Of a DNA stretch of 64,000 nt, positions 25,052-33,841 are shown piece after piece; within the stretch, counting starts at the first letter, position 1; each line of letters begins with the position of its first letter. Origin of the DNA: Roseibacillus persicicus (GTDB lineage: Bacteria > Verrucomicrobiota > Verrucomicrobiia > Verrucomicrobiales > Akkermansiaceae); contig NZ_BMXI01000006.1 of assembly GCF_014651675.1 (NCBI RefSeq), forward strand, positions 186,001 to 250,000, read 5' to 3'. The position numbers and the translations under genes are program-made. The notes beneath the pieces were generated by a model that was given only the letters and a program-made list of their open reading frames with translations, did not search any database and had not been told where the DNA came from.

Positions 25052-25831
25052 ATGGCGATAACGAAATTTCGTCCCTGCATTGATTTGCACGAGGGCAGGG
25101 TGAAACAGATTGTGGGCGGGAGTCTCACTGATGAGGGTGCGGTAGAGAATTTTGTCGCGAGCGAGGGAGCGGCTCACTTCGCGGAGATGTTTCGGCGGGA
25201 CGACCTGCGAGGGGGCCACGTGATTCAGCTGGGGCCAGGCAACCGGAATGCCGCGCAGGAGGCCTTGGCAAGTTGGCCGGGAGGCTTGCAATTGGGGGGT
25301 GGGGTGAATCTCGAGAACGCCGCCGACTGGCTGTCGGCTGGCGCGAGCGAGGTGATCGTGACGTCTTACTTGTTCGACAAGGAGGGTCATTTTTTAAAGG
25401 AAAATCTAGCGCAGCTTGCCCGTGAGATTGGGCCGGAGAATCTCGTCGTGGATCTGAGCTGTCGACGCTCGGCTGATGGCTGGCAGGTGGCAATGAACCG
25501 TTGGCAGACGTTGACGGATCTCCCTGTCACGACTGCCGTCTTGGACGCGTTGGGGGAGTGGTGTGGGGAATTCTTGATTCATGCCGCGGATGTGGAGGGC
25601 AAGTGCGGAGGAGTCGACGCTGACCTCGTCGAGCTGTTGGGCACTTGGTCGGGGCGTCCCATGACCTATGCGGGTGGGGTCGGGACTATGACCGACCTGG
25701 AGCTCGTGCAGGAACGCAGCGGGGGAAGGGTCGATGTGACGGTCGGCAGTGCGCTGGATATTTTCGGAGGCCAGGGGGTCTCCTACCGAGAGCTGGTTGC
25801 TTGGAACCAGAGAGAGGAGAATTGCTCATGA
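25052..25831 (+). CDS. hisA: phosphoribosylformimino-AICAR ribotide isomerase, eukaryote-like HisA
   Basis: Catalyses the fourth step of histidine synthesis (ProFAR to PRFAR isomerisation) in the cytoplasm. ATG 25052 gives 259 residues starting ITKFRPCIDLHEGRVKQIVGG; the upstream extension lacks homology and overlaps the divergent gene. Segments such as CIDLHEGRVKQIVGG, HVIQLGPGN, LQLGGGVN, VIVTSYLFDKEGHF, VVDLSCRR, VAMNRWQTLTDL, FLIHAADVEGKCGGVD and VTVGSALDIFGG match the fungal/plant HIS6 form much better than classic bacterial HisA. It is a TIM barrel; the phosphate-binding GGG and GSALDIFGG ends are present. Its stop overlaps the thioesterase start (ATGA). Confidence 0.92.
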   Translation: MAITKFRPCIDLHEGRVKQIVGGSLTDEGAVENFVASEGAAHFAEMFRRDDLRGGHVIQLGPGNRNAAQEALASWPGGLQLGGGVNLENAADWLSAGASEVIVTSYLFDKEGHFLKENLAQLAREIGPENLVVDLSCRRSADGWQVAMNRWQTLTDLPVTTAVLDALGEWCGEFLIHAADVEGKCGGVDADLVELLGTWSGRPMTYAGGVGTMTDLELVQERSGGRVDVTVGSALDIFGGQGVSYRELVAWNQREENCS

Positions 25832-26181
25832 AGACTCACCGGCTTGTATTGCCCGAGGACCTCAATCAATTCGGGTTCTTGTTCGGAGGGCGCTTGCTGA
25901 GTTGGGTCGACGAGGCTTCGTGGATTGCCGCGAGCTTGGACTATCCCAATTGTCAATTTGTCACGATTGGGATGGAGGCCGTCAGCTTCAAGCACTCGGT
26001 TCGTGAAGGCACGATCCTGGCCATTGAGTCAGAAAGGGTGCGGGAAGGCCGAACCTCAGCAACCTATCAAGTGAAGGTGACCCGTGGCCGCGAGAGTGAA
26101 GGGGCCGTGATATTTTCGACCCATGTTTCGTTTGTCAATGTGGACGACGACGGTCAGAAGCAAGCTTTGAAACACTCATGA
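25828..26181 (+). CDS. acyl-CoA thioesterase, hotdog fold
   Basis: A 117-residue cytoplasmic hotdog-fold protein of the YciA/acyl-CoA hydrolase kind, which cleaves acyl-CoA thioesters. ATG 25828 overlaps the hisA stop and has gaggag about 8 nt upstream. Characteristic are LPEDLNQFGFLFGGRLLSW and DEASWIAA (the family has P-x-D/E-x-N-x-x-G-x-x-F-G-G and a catalytic Asp), then FVTIGMEAVSFKHSVREG and a final strand FVNVDDDG. The exact acyl chain is not readable. The stop overlaps the FAD protein start by 4 bp (ATGA), so translation of the three genes is likely coupled. Confidence 0.88.
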   Translation: MKTHRLVLPEDLNQFGFLFGGRLLSWVDEASWIAASLDYPNCQFVTIGMEAVSFKHSVREGTILAIESERVREGRTSATYQVKVTRGRESEGAVIFSTHVSFVNVDDDGQKQALKHS

Positions 26182-27761
26182 TTGAAACAGTCGATATCGT
26201 GGTCGCGGTGGAAAATCGCAACGAGCAGTCCGCCTGGTTGAAACCTGCGGCGCGAAAGCTGAAGTGCCATCCCAAGGCGATTCGCGAAATGCGGGTTGTG
26301 AAGGAGTCTATCGACGCGCGCAAATCTCCCGTTAAGTTTCAGCTGCGTCTCCTCGTCGGGATCAATGAAGGCCTTCCCGCCGAAGTTGCTCCGCGCTACG
26401 AGGCTCCCCAAGTTGGGGATGATGCGCCGGTGGTTGTCATTGTGGGCTGTGGTCCGGCTGGAATGTTCGCGGCCCTTCGTTGTCTGGAATTGGGGCTGAA
26501 GCCCATCGTGGTGGAGCGGGGTAAGGATGCTTCCGCGCGCCGTTTTGATCTCGCTCCGCTTCTGCGCAAGGGGACGGTGATTGAGGACTCGAATTACTGT
26601 TTCGGAGAAGGAGGCGCGGGGACTTACTCCGATGGCAAGCTGTATACCCGGGCGACCAAGCGCGGCCCGGTGAAGCAAGTGTATGAGACTCTCGTGGCCC
26701 ACGGAGCACCTACGGAAATTCTAGTAGATGCCCATCCGCACATCGGCTCGAACTTGCTTCCGAAGGTGGTGATGGCCATGCGGGAAAGCATCCGGGAGCG
26801 AGGGGGAGAGGTCCGTTTTGGATGGAAAGTGACCGACCTCCTCCGCGCTGCTGACGGCTCCATGGAAGGGGTCGTCAATCAGGAGGGCGAAGAGCTACTG
26901 GGGGCGGCAGTGATTCTGGCTACCGGTCATTCGGCCCGTGATGTCCTCGCGATGTTGCAGAAGGAGAACATTGCGATGGAGGCAAAGGCCTTCGCGGTCG
27001 GGGTTCGAATCGAGCATCCCCAGCCACTCATCGATAGCATTCAGTATCATTACCAGCAGGGCCAGGAACGACCTCGCGAACTGCCCGCGGCGCGCTATGC
27101 CTTGGCTTGTGAGGTCGACGGGCGTGGGGTGCATTCTTTCTGCATGTGCCCGGGCGGCTTCATCGTTCCCGCCGCAACTGAGAACGACGAGGTGGTGGTC
27201 AATGGAATGAGCTTGGCTCGCCGCGACTCGCCCTTCGCAAATACCGGAATGGTGGTGGGGGTCGATCCTTCCGATATCCCGGGTGAAGATGTATTGCGGG
27301 GGCTGGCGTTTCAGAAGGAGCTGGAGCGGGCGGCGAAGAAGGCTGGCAACGGGGACAATGAACTTGGGCAGATCGCTCCTGCCCAGCGCGTTGTCGACTT
27401 TTTGGCGGGCCGCCTTTCCAAGGATTTGCCCGAGACCAGCTACTTTCCCGGTTTGAAGAGTGCGCGCTTGGACCAGATTCTTCCTGACTTCATCACCCGC
27501 CGCATGAAAGTCGGGCTCAAGAAGTTCGGCAATCGGATGAGGGGCTATCTGATCGAGGACGCCCTCATGATTGGCTTCGAGACGCGAACCAGCTGTCCGG
27601 TAAGAGTGCCCCGTGAGGATGAAACCCTCGAGCACCCCGACGTTGCGAAGCTCTATCCCTGTGGCGAAGGTGCGGGCTACGCGGGCGGAATTGTTTCGGC
27701 CGCTCTCGACGGGATGAAGGTGGCCGAGGCGGTGGCTGCTCGCATTGAAAGGGATAAATAA
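26178..27761 (+). CDS. FAD-dependent oxidoreductase (COG2509-like)
   Basis: Cytoplasmic flavoprotein of 527 residues. An N-terminal ferredoxin-like region (MIETVDIVVAVENR, then KLKCHPKAIREMRVVKESIDARK) precedes the FAD-binding Rossmann fold with VGCGPAG at 89-95 and VVERG about 30 residues on. A second conserved part is FGEGGAGTYSDGKLYTR (about 142-158), then VILATGHSARDV and the C-terminal YPCGEGAGYAGGIVSAALDG, the second FAD contact. The family is widespread and its reaction unknown. Overlap with the thioesterase gene puts it in an operon with hisA. A bidirectional terminator follows about 75 bp later. Confidence 0.85.
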   Translation: MIETVDIVVAVENRNEQSAWLKPAARKLKCHPKAIREMRVVKESIDARKSPVKFQLRLLVGINEGLPAEVAPRYEAPQVGDDAPVVVIVGCGPAGMFAALRCLELGLKPIVVERGKDASARRFDLAPLLRKGTVIEDSNYCFGEGGAGTYSDGKLYTRATKRGPVKQVYETLVAHGAPTEILVDAHPHIGSNLLPKVVMAMRESIRERGGEVRFGWKVTDLLRAADGSMEGVVNQEGEELLGAAVILATGHSARDVLAMLQKENIAMEAKAFAVGVRIEHPQPLIDSIQYHYQQGQERPRELPAARYALACEVDGRGVHSFCMCPGGFIVPAATENDEVVVNGMSLARRDSPFANTGMVVGVDPSDIPGEDVLRGLAFQKELERAAKKAGNGDNELGQIAPAQRVVDFLAGRLSKDLPETSYFPGLKSARLDQILPDFITRRMKVGLKKFGNRMRGYLIEDALMIGFETRTSCPVRVPREDETLEHPDVAKLYPCGEGAGYAGGIVSAALDGMKVAEAVAARIERDK

Positions 27762-27835
27762 GAGAGACTGCTCCCTTGGAGCAGCTGGCGCTGGCGGAGC
27801 GGCATTCATGGCGCGGGCGCTGGGGCCTCGGCATG

Positions 27836-27869
27836 AAAAAAGCCGCAGGATTCCTCCGGCGGCTTTTTT
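27836..27869. terminator. bidirectional Rho-independent terminator
   Basis: aaaaaagccgc and gcggctttttt form a stem with A and T runs on either side, between the convergent FAD oxidoreductase and rplI genes, so it can end both transcripts. Confidence 0.85.
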
Positions 27870-27888
27870 AAAAGGGGTCTTGGAGCGC

Positions 27889-28353
27889 TTAGGCTTCCTC
27901 CTCAGTGCCTTGCACCTCGAGGCGAAGGAAGACGCTGAGGTCGCTGTGAAGCTTGATGTCAACTTCGTGGCTGCCGCTGGTCTTGATGGGCTTGTCGAGC
28001 TTGATGGAGTGGCGATCGATTTCGATGCCTGACTCCTCGAGCTTCTTGTGAATGTCCATGCTGGTCACGGAACCAAAAGATTTGCCAGTCGCTCCAGTTT
28101 CGAGAGTGAAGACAGGCTTCAACTTCTTGATCTTGGCTGCTACCTTTTCAGCTTGATTGAGCTCTTCAGTCTCACGCTTGGCGCGGGCTGCGGCGAGTTC
28201 TTCGAGATGCTGCTTATTGGCCTCGGTGGCTTCGTAGGCTTTACCTTGAGGAACAAGGTAATTGCGTGCGAAACCGGATTTGACTTTCACAACGTCGGCT
28301 TCAGCGCCGAGATTGTGGATTTTTGTGCGGAGAATGACTTCAGTGGTGGCCAT
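27889..28353 (-). CDS. rplI: 50S ribosomal protein L9
   Basis: L9 binds 23S rRNA near the L1 stalk. The 154-residue protein has the usual two domains. The N-terminal domain has the L9 signature (ATTEVILRTKIHNLG, VVKVKSGFARNYLVPQGKAYEAT). A helical connector (HLEELAAARAKRETEELNQAEK) leads to the C-terminal domain (TGKSFGSVTSMDI, then SGSHEVDIKLHSDLS). The partners rpsF and rpsR seen in many bacteria are not adjacent here; the DUF937 gene is divergent. Confidence 0.97.
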   Translation of the reverse strand: MATTEVILRTKIHNLGAEADVVKVKSGFARNYLVPQGKAYEATEANKQHLEELAAARAKRETEELNQAEKVAAKIKKLKPVFTLETGATGKSFGSVTSMDIHKKLEESGIEIDRHSIKLDKPIKTSGSHEVDIKLHSDLSVFLRLEVQGTEEEA

Positions 28354-28512
28354 GGTGAAAAAAGTTGAAGGGCGCAGGGTTTAGTGACTGGGATGGACGG
28401 GGTCAAGGATTTTGAAGAGGGAATATGGGTGAATTTTGGCATTTCTCCCAGGATGACGGCTCGGATCGGGAATAAAGTGGCTTTTTGGGCTCGAAATAGG
28501 TCTTCTAGGGCG

Positions 28513-29082
28513 ATGAGTTTTCTCGATGAACTAATGAAGGAGATGGGCGGACCAGTTGCCGAGCAGCTGGGCAAGCGCGAGGGGTTGAACGAAGCTCAGT
28601 CCAAAGGAATTCTGGAAGGCTTGGCTCCCGTTATTTTAGGAGGGCTCAAGAGGAAGAAGGAAGAGGGCGTCGATTTGGAAGATCTGATGAGTGGGTTGGG
28701 GGCCAAGGAAGAGGCGCTGGATAATCCCGGCGGATTCTTTGAAGGTGGCTCCAATCTGGATTTGGGGGCAGGCGGGGTCTTGGGGCTGGAAAAAGGCGAG
28801 CAAGCCGCAGAAGCGATCGCCAAGAAGACGGGGATCGGCGTGGATTTGGCGCGCAAGGTCTTGCCCATGCTTGTTCCTTTGGTGCTGGCCTATCTAATGC
28901 GCAAAGGAACTCAGGATTCGGGAACGCCCGACCGCAAGGGCGGGATTGGGGCTATCCTGGATCGAGATGGTGACGGAAAGATTCTGGATGATATCGCCGG
29001 AATGGTCCTCGCGAGCCAAGCCGGGCGGCAGGGCAAAGGTGGAATCCTGGCGATGATTCTGGCCTTTTTCAGCAGAAAGTAG
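28513..29082 (+). CDS. DUF937 protein
   Basis: A 189-residue protein. ATG 28513 (MSFLDELMKEMGGPV) is preferred; the longer frame adds 43 residues overlapping the rplI upstream region. The DUF937 pattern is visible: GLNEAQSKGILEGLAPVILGGLKRKK (about 25-50), gly-rich middle, then EAIAKKTGIGVDLARKVLPMLVPLVLAYLM (about 98-127) and a short final DRDGDGKILDDIAG, which resembles an EF-hand-like calcium loop. Function of the family is unknown. It converges with sufE with 7 bp between the stops. Confidence 0.75.
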   Translation: MSFLDELMKEMGGPVAEQLGKREGLNEAQSKGILEGLAPVILGGLKRKKEEGVDLEDLMSGLGAKEEALDNPGGFFEGGSNLDLGAGGVLGLEKGEQAAEAIAKKTGIGVDLARKVLPMLVPLVLAYLMRKGTQDSGTPDRKGGIGAILDRDGDGKILDDIAGMVLASQAGRQGKGGILAMILAFFSRK

Positions 29083-29089
29083 CGTTTGC

Positions 29090-29545
29090 CTATTTTCCGG
29101 CAAAGGCAATGGCATGCTGTTTCATCTGTCCCGCCATCAGGGTCAAGGCATTGGCCCGGGTGGGGGCAAGGTGTTCTTTCAGGCCGGTCTGGTCGATGAA
29201 GGACATGTCAGCTTGGAGGATGTCATCAGGCGTTTGCCCATCGAGAACGCGCACGAAGAGGGCAATCATGCCTTTGGTGATCAGGCTGTCGGAGTCGGCG
29301 GCGTAGTTGACCTTTCCGTCCGCGAAGCTGGAATCGAGCCAGACCTGGGACTGGCAGCCCTTAATCAGTCGGTCCGGCGTCTGGAGATCTTCTGGCATGG
29401 GGGCCAGCTTCTTGCCAAGATCGATTACGTATTGATAGCGCTCGGTCCAGTCTTGAAAAAGGTTCAGTTCGTCTAGGAGTTGCTGTTGTTTTTCGGCAAT
29501 AGTCACAGGTAAGGAGAGGGTTGGCTTCTGGGCGGGACTCAACAC
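29090..29545 (-). CDS. sufE: SufE-like sulfur acceptor
   Basis: SufE takes persulfide sulfur from SufS for Fe-S cluster assembly and enhances its desulfurase activity. The 151-residue protein has the family core LIKGCQSQVWLDSSF with the active-site Cys64, preceded by DWTERYQYVIDLGKKLAPMP. Start is uncertain: GTG 29545 is used here; another GTG at 29506 would remove 13 residues. It follows sufS by 61 bp on the same strand. No sufBCD genes are in the window. Confidence 0.92.
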   Translation of the reverse strand: MLSPAQKPTLSLPVTIAEKQQQLLDELNLFQDWTERYQYVIDLGKKLAPMPEDLQTPDRLIKGCQSQVWLDSSFADGKVNYAADSDSLITKGMIALFVRVLDGQTPDDILQADMSFIDQTGLKEHLAPTRANALTLMAGQMKQHAIAFAGK

Positions 29546-29606
29546 TAGCAGAGGAGAGAACTCAAAGAGTTTCTCGCTTTCTCCCCGCGCTGGGCCCGGA
29601 GAAGGC

Positions 29607-30821
29607 TCAGGCGAGCATCATGGCGGCCTTTTTGACGGCGTTGACCAACTTTTCGACTTCTTCCATCGTGTTGTAGGCCGCGAAGGATGCCCGCACGGTT
29701 CCGGTTGTTCCTAAGCGGTTCATCAGGGGCTGGCAACAGTGATGGCCGGTCCGGACCGCGACTCCCATCTGGTCGATCAACGTCCCGAGATCGTAGTGAT
29801 GAATCCCAGCGATGTTGAACGAAAGAGAGCCTTGGCGATGGGATGGGCCGTAAAATCGGAGTCCTTCGACGTCCGCGAGGGAAGCCGCCGCCGTTTCGAT
29901 GAGAAGCTGCTCGTGTGCCGCAACGGATGGCAAGCCCAGGTCCGATAGCCAATCCATGGCCTTGGCGAGAGCGATTCCGCCCTCGATGTTGGGCGTTCCC
30001 GCTTCGTAGCGAAAGGGGAGCTCGTTGTAGGTAGAGCTCTCGTAGGTGACCTCTTTAATCATTTCGCCCCCTCCTCGCCAAGGAGGCAGGTTTTCCAAAC
30101 TACTGGTCTTTCCATAAAGAATACCAATGCCGGTCGGGGCGTAGATCTTGTGCCCCGAGAACACGAGGAAATCCGCATCGAGGTCCTGAACGTCGATGAC
30201 CTTGTGAGCGACAGACTGCGCCGCGTCCACAAGGACCAGCGAGCCAACCGCATGGGCTGCCGAGATGTAGTCTTTGACTGGGACGGGGGTTCCGAAGGCG
30301 TTGGAAACTTGGGTGATAGCCAAGAGCTTGGTCTTTGGAGAAAGCAGGTCCTGAAAAGCGCCGAAGTCCAAGGTTCCGTCCTCCAACACGGGGATGACCC
30401 GCAGCGTGGCGCCGGTTCGTTGAGCCAGCATCTGCCAGGGAACGATATTGGAGTGATGTTCCAGAGCCGAGATGAGGATTTCATCTTCGGCGGAGATGGA
30501 GCCGGTCAGGATGTTGGCGACAAGGTTGATTCCGTCGGTGGTGCCGGAGGTGAAGATGATTTCGTCCGGGGAAGCGGCGTTGAGATGATGCGCGATACGA
30601 TCGCGAGCAGCTTCGTGGGCGGCAGTCGCTTTTTGGGAAAGATGATGAGTCCCGCGGTGGATATTGGCGTTGGTCTCCTCGTAATAGGCGAGCGAAGTCT
30701 CCAGCACGACGCGGGGCTTTTGCACCGTAGCCGCGTTGTCGAGGTAGACGAGGGGCTGGCCGTTGACCTCGCTGGCAAGGATCGGAAACTGGTCGCGGAT
30801 GGAATGTGGATCGAAGGGCAT
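29607..30821 (-). CDS. sufS: SufS cysteine desulfurase
   Basis: PLP enzyme of group II that takes sulfur from L-cysteine and passes it to SufE. ATG 30821 gives 404 residues, the usual size; the longer frame has 36 extra residues unlike the family. Residues seen are LDNAATVQKP near the N-terminus, the ALEHHSNIVPWQ His region, VDAAQSV with the PLP-contact Asp, FSGHKIYAPTG with the PLP Lys and RTGHHCCQPL with catalytic Cys362. The RTGHHC form is specific for group II SufS rather than IscS/NifS. sufE follows. It is 117 bp downstream of the six-gene operon on the same strand. Confidence 0.95.
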   Translation of the reverse strand: MPFDPHSIRDQFPILASEVNGQPLVYLDNAATVQKPRVVLETSLAYYEETNANIHRGTHHLSQKATAAHEAARDRIAHHLNAASPDEIIFTSGTTDGINLVANILTGSISAEDEILISALEHHSNIVPWQMLAQRTGATLRVIPVLEDGTLDFGAFQDLLSPKTKLLAITQVSNAFGTPVPVKDYISAAHAVGSLVLVDAAQSVAHKVIDVQDLDADFLVFSGHKIYAPTGIGILYGKTSSLENLPPWRGGGEMIKEVTYESSTYNELPFRYEAGTPNIEGGIALAKAMDWLSDLGLPSVAAHEQLLIETAAASLADVEGLRFYGPSHRQGSLSFNIAGIHHYDLGTLIDQMGVAVRTGHHCCQPLMNRLGTTGTVRASFAAYNTMEEVEKLVNAVKKAAMMLA

Positions 30822-30938
30822 GGTGTGGGACGCGGAGAGGCGGGACCTTAGGGGGGGAGTCCCTCCGATGCAAGAGGCAGCCAGCGCATCCAATGGCAAG
30901 AACCCGAAGATTCCGCCCTCGTGTAGCAACAGGCGGTC

Positions 30939-32306
30939 CTAATACGGCTGCCCCCGACGTTCGCGGAATTCCAGATCGTAGGGATTGAACTCAATATGGG
31001 TGAAAGCGCGGAGGTCAAAGGTCGCATCGCCAAAGACCTGGGAGTAGCCGCTGATGGTCGTCGGGGTGAACTCGGACAGTCGTAGGGTCACGTGGCCTCC
31101 GTCTCGGAAGTAAGCCCGGACATCAGAGGCATAGATTCGTGGCTCTTCGCGCTCTTCCGGAGAGGTGATTTGGAAGGAGCTGAGGCGAGAGATGGGAACG
31201 GCAACGGGAACGTACTCGGTCTCAATCGCGAGTTTGCCCGACTCAATCGCAGTGGCTTTCCCCACGATGGTATCTCCGTTCTGGAGTTCGACTTGCTCGC
31301 CTTCGACCGGCAGTTCCTGACGGTAAGAGAGGTAATCCTTGCGCTCGGGAAGGTTACCGTCCCAAGGGCGAATGGCAAAATTGGAAAGCGTCTGCTCTCT
31401 TCCATGCAGGGTTGATAGATGCCACCAGTTGTTTTCTAACAAAGGCTCAGGATCCACGGCCGAACTGATGACGTTGCCATCGATATAGAGTGAGAAAGAG
31501 CCTTTCTTGCGGTCAATATAGATAGCGACCTGAGTGACGTCTTCCTCTTGGAAGTCGTGCCTTTGACCAAAGATATTCATCTGTAGGGGCTGGCTGCGGT
31601 TGTCGACTTTCTTAAGGAAATTCATGGAGCCGCGCTGGATGGAGATGGAATAGCCGGTGCGGGGGATGAGCTCCTCGCCCGAGTCCGCAAAAAAGTGGAG
31701 CCGGAGATAGGGCGCGTATTCATAAGCCAAGTCGAACTCGAGGAGGACCTTGTCGGGGAGATCGTTGAGTTCGCGCGCGATGGAGCCCCGTGCTTCTGAA
31801 ATCAGATTGGTGCCCTCGATTCGCCAGGCATCCGGACTTTCAATGGGCTGCCAATCTTCGATTCGCCCGGGGCCGTTGATGATGGCCGGGGACTCGTTCG
31901 AGACCTCAATGGAATGAAGCATGGAGCGCTTCAAGGTCAGTTCGCCAGCATACCAGGTGCGAAGCTTCACCGTCTTGTCGTCGAATCCAAGAAGTTCCGC
32001 CTTCATCACATCGAACATCTTGTCGGTGTGAGTCTGGAAAGAAATCGTTGCCACGGTGCTCTGCTCCGCTGGGACGGGAGGTCCATCGAGAAGGATTGAG
32101 TCCACTTTCCGAGTGAGGAAAGGCACCGAGTCCTTGGTAAAGAGCTGGCTTTGCCACAGAAGGTGTCCCTCGGCATCGACCCCGGCAGGGAGTCCCGGGA
32201 TGGAGTCGCCGTCAGGAAATACGAGCTGGCCTTGGGTGGCTTGCTCTTCTGCGGAGAGTAGTTGCAACAGGGAGATTGCCAAAAGGCTGGATGATAGCGC
32301 CTTCAT
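30939..32306 (-). CDS. exported protein, last of three tandem paralogues
   Basis: A 455-residue exported protein I cannot name. Signal peptide (MKALSSSLLAISLLQLLSAEE). N-terminal short beta modules of the shape xGDxxxGxxxG...L...F (LVFPDGDSIPGLPAG and LRTWYAGELTLKRSMLHSIEV), then a concanavalin/LamG-like region (VLLEFDLAYEYAPYLRLHFF, VAIYIDRKKGSFSLYIDGN), then a second module (VELQNGDTIVGKATAIESGKL, PISRLSSFQI) and a C-terminal beta end. The same order is seen in the two upstream genes. The start overlaps the preceding stop by 4 bp (ATGA). No catalytic residue pattern is visible; a carbohydrate- or wall-binding role is a guess. Confidence 0.7.
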   Translation of the reverse strand: MKALSSSLLAISLLQLLSAEEQATQGQLVFPDGDSIPGLPAGVDAEGHLLWQSQLFTKDSVPFLTRKVDSILLDGPPVPAEQSTVATISFQTHTDKMFDVMKAELLGFDDKTVKLRTWYAGELTLKRSMLHSIEVSNESPAIINGPGRIEDWQPIESPDAWRIEGTNLISEARGSIARELNDLPDKVLLEFDLAYEYAPYLRLHFFADSGEELIPRTGYSISIQRGSMNFLKKVDNRSQPLQMNIFGQRHDFQEEDVTQVAIYIDRKKGSFSLYIDGNVISSAVDPEPLLENNWWHLSTLHGREQTLSNFAIRPWDGNLPERKDYLSYRQELPVEGEQVELQNGDTIVGKATAIESGKLAIETEYVPVAVPISRLSSFQITSPEEREEPRIYASDVRAYFRDGGHVTLRLSEFTPTTISGYSQVFGDATFDLRAFTHIEFNPYDLEFRERRGQPY

Positions 32307-33841
32307 TCGTCGTCGTTGGATAATTCGTTCAAATACCGGATGGCCTTCACCGCCGAACGGGGAACCGTGATGGAGCCTAACAGATGGTGTTCCAGCATCA
32401 GCTGATCGCCGTTGAGGGTGATTGAGCGGGCCGAAACAAGCCCGTCGTTGGTGAGGTCGAGCTCATACTTGGGAAACACATTCTCTTGGCTGGCTTCACC
32501 CGATTGGCTGAAATAAATAATGCGCGCGTCGTTTGCCGGAATCTTTTTCAACTCATCGGCAAAGGGGCTCTTTAAAAGAAAGAAAGAGGGCCTTTCCTGG
32601 GTGGTTGCAACCTGGGGAGAGGGCGCAGCTTCCTCGGCTGGAGACTCTGGCGTGCTATCTTCCTCGGCGGCTTGGTCCTCGCTGGTAGTCTCGTTCTTAG
32701 CTTCTTCGGTGGCAGCCTTCTTGTTTTCTTCGACCGGTTCCTCGTCCTCAGGGGCTTCCTTCGCAGTTGGTTCTTCCTGCAAATTTTCGGATTCTTCAAC
32801 CGGGGCTTGAGGGGCTGGCTCTTCGCGTTCCAGGCCAAGCAAGGCGCCAGACATGCGCTCGCCTTCGGCGTTGACCAAACTGTCCACATCTTCGGAGGCA
32901 GGTTCTTCCAGAAGCTCCAACTGGGAAACCGCATCCCAAGTATAGGCCTTGAGGTTGGAAAGGTAAGAGGCCGAGTTGTCACTGCGGCTGCGCACGATGA
33001 CCAGCCCGTCGCCTTGGGTCGGCTTGGCGGTATCGCGCATGATGCGAATCAGCTTTCCATCCAAAAACAATTCGATGGAGCCAACCAGTCGATTGACGCG
33101 GAGTTCGACCGAAATCTGGTTGTCGTCGAAGGACTCAATCTGGCTAAGGGAAAGCAGGGTGTGCCAACGCGGCTCGAGGGACTCGCGGCGAATCTGGATG
33201 CCGCCACTGTTAATGTCGATGTAGTAGCGGTCTTTCTCGGCTTTGTCCGAGAGGTCGTCGCAGAAATAGAGTCGAATAGAGGGACGCTCCTGCCACTTCA
33301 GGTCAAACTGCAGGATGAACTGTTTGCCCAGGCCGACGTCCTGCTGCATTTCACCGGGTTCCAACATCAAGAGTCCGTCGGCGGTATCCTCGCTCAAGAC
33401 CCAATTGTTGACCCCTGAGCCAGTCCATTTCTCCAGGGGAGCAGGTCCTTCGTAGCTCAGGGCTTGAGGTTTAATCCCGAAGCGGAGAGTGCTGACCAGC
33501 TTGCGGGGAACCGTGATGTCACCTCCCGCCAAGCCTTTGTAGCGCAATTGCTCCTCATCCAGCGAGGTCAGTCTGCCCGGGAGAATGTCTCCATTGGTCA
33601 GAACCAGACGCTCGGTCTGGGTGGGGTCAATCTCGGCCGTGTTTTCTAGGTCAAGATGGGAAAAGGAGTCTGCCCGAAAGTGGATCGGTTCCGGGGAGCG
33701 CGGACTCTGGATCACTAACCCTTCTTCGGGAGAGATTTGAAGGAGTTCGCCATGAAAGCGGTCATCACTCTTCAGAGTGATGATTTCCGCAGAAGCTGCC
33801 GAGGCTGTTAGAAAAAGAAATAAGGGTCTAAAAATCATCAT
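32303..33841 (-). CDS. exported protein, second of three tandem paralogues
   Basis: A 512-residue exported protein. ATG 33841 gives a leader MIFRPLFLFLTASAASA; a TTG upstream is less likely. It starts with KSDDRFHGELL and RLVLTNGDILPGRLTSL modules ending in GGDITVPRKLVSTLRFG, then a LamG-like part (FILQFDLKWQERPSIRLYF, VELRVNRLVGSIELFLDGK). A unique feature is an acidic, Glu/Ala/Pro-rich linker of about 85 residues (about 330-415). The end has LVSARSITLNGDQLMLEHHLLG and SITVPRSAVKAIRYL. It overlaps both neighbours, so tight coexpression is expected. Function unknown. Confidence 0.7.
   Translation of the reverse strand: MMIFRPLFLFLTASAASAEIITLKSDDRFHGELLQISPEEGLVIQSPRSPEPIHFRADSFSHLDLENTAEIDPTQTERLVLTNGDILPGRLTSLDEEQLRYKGLAGGDITVPRKLVSTLRFGIKPQALSYEGPAPLEKWTGSGVNNWVLSEDTADGLLMLEPGEMQQDVGLGKQFILQFDLKWQERPSIRLYFCDDLSDKAEKDRYYIDINSGGIQIRRESLEPRWHTLLSLSQIESFDDNQISVELRVNRLVGSIELFLDGKLIRIMRDTAKPTQGDGLVIVRSRSDNSASYLSNLKAYTWDAVSQLELLEEPASEDVDSLVNAEGERMSGALLGLEREEPAPQAPVEESENLQEEPTAKEAPEDEEPVEENKKAATEEAKNETTSEDQAAEEDSTPESPAEEAAPSPQVATTQERPSFFLLKSPFADELKKIPANDARIIYFSQSGEASQENVFPKYELDLTNDGLVSARSITLNGDQLMLEHHLLGSITVPRSAVKAIRYLNELSNDDE

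Noticed and set aside
26895-27962. 355-residue minus frame antisense to the FAD oxidoreductase and reaching into rplI
   Set aside because: The sense gene has clear FAD motifs; the antisense frame has Arg/Pro/Ser-rich shadow composition.
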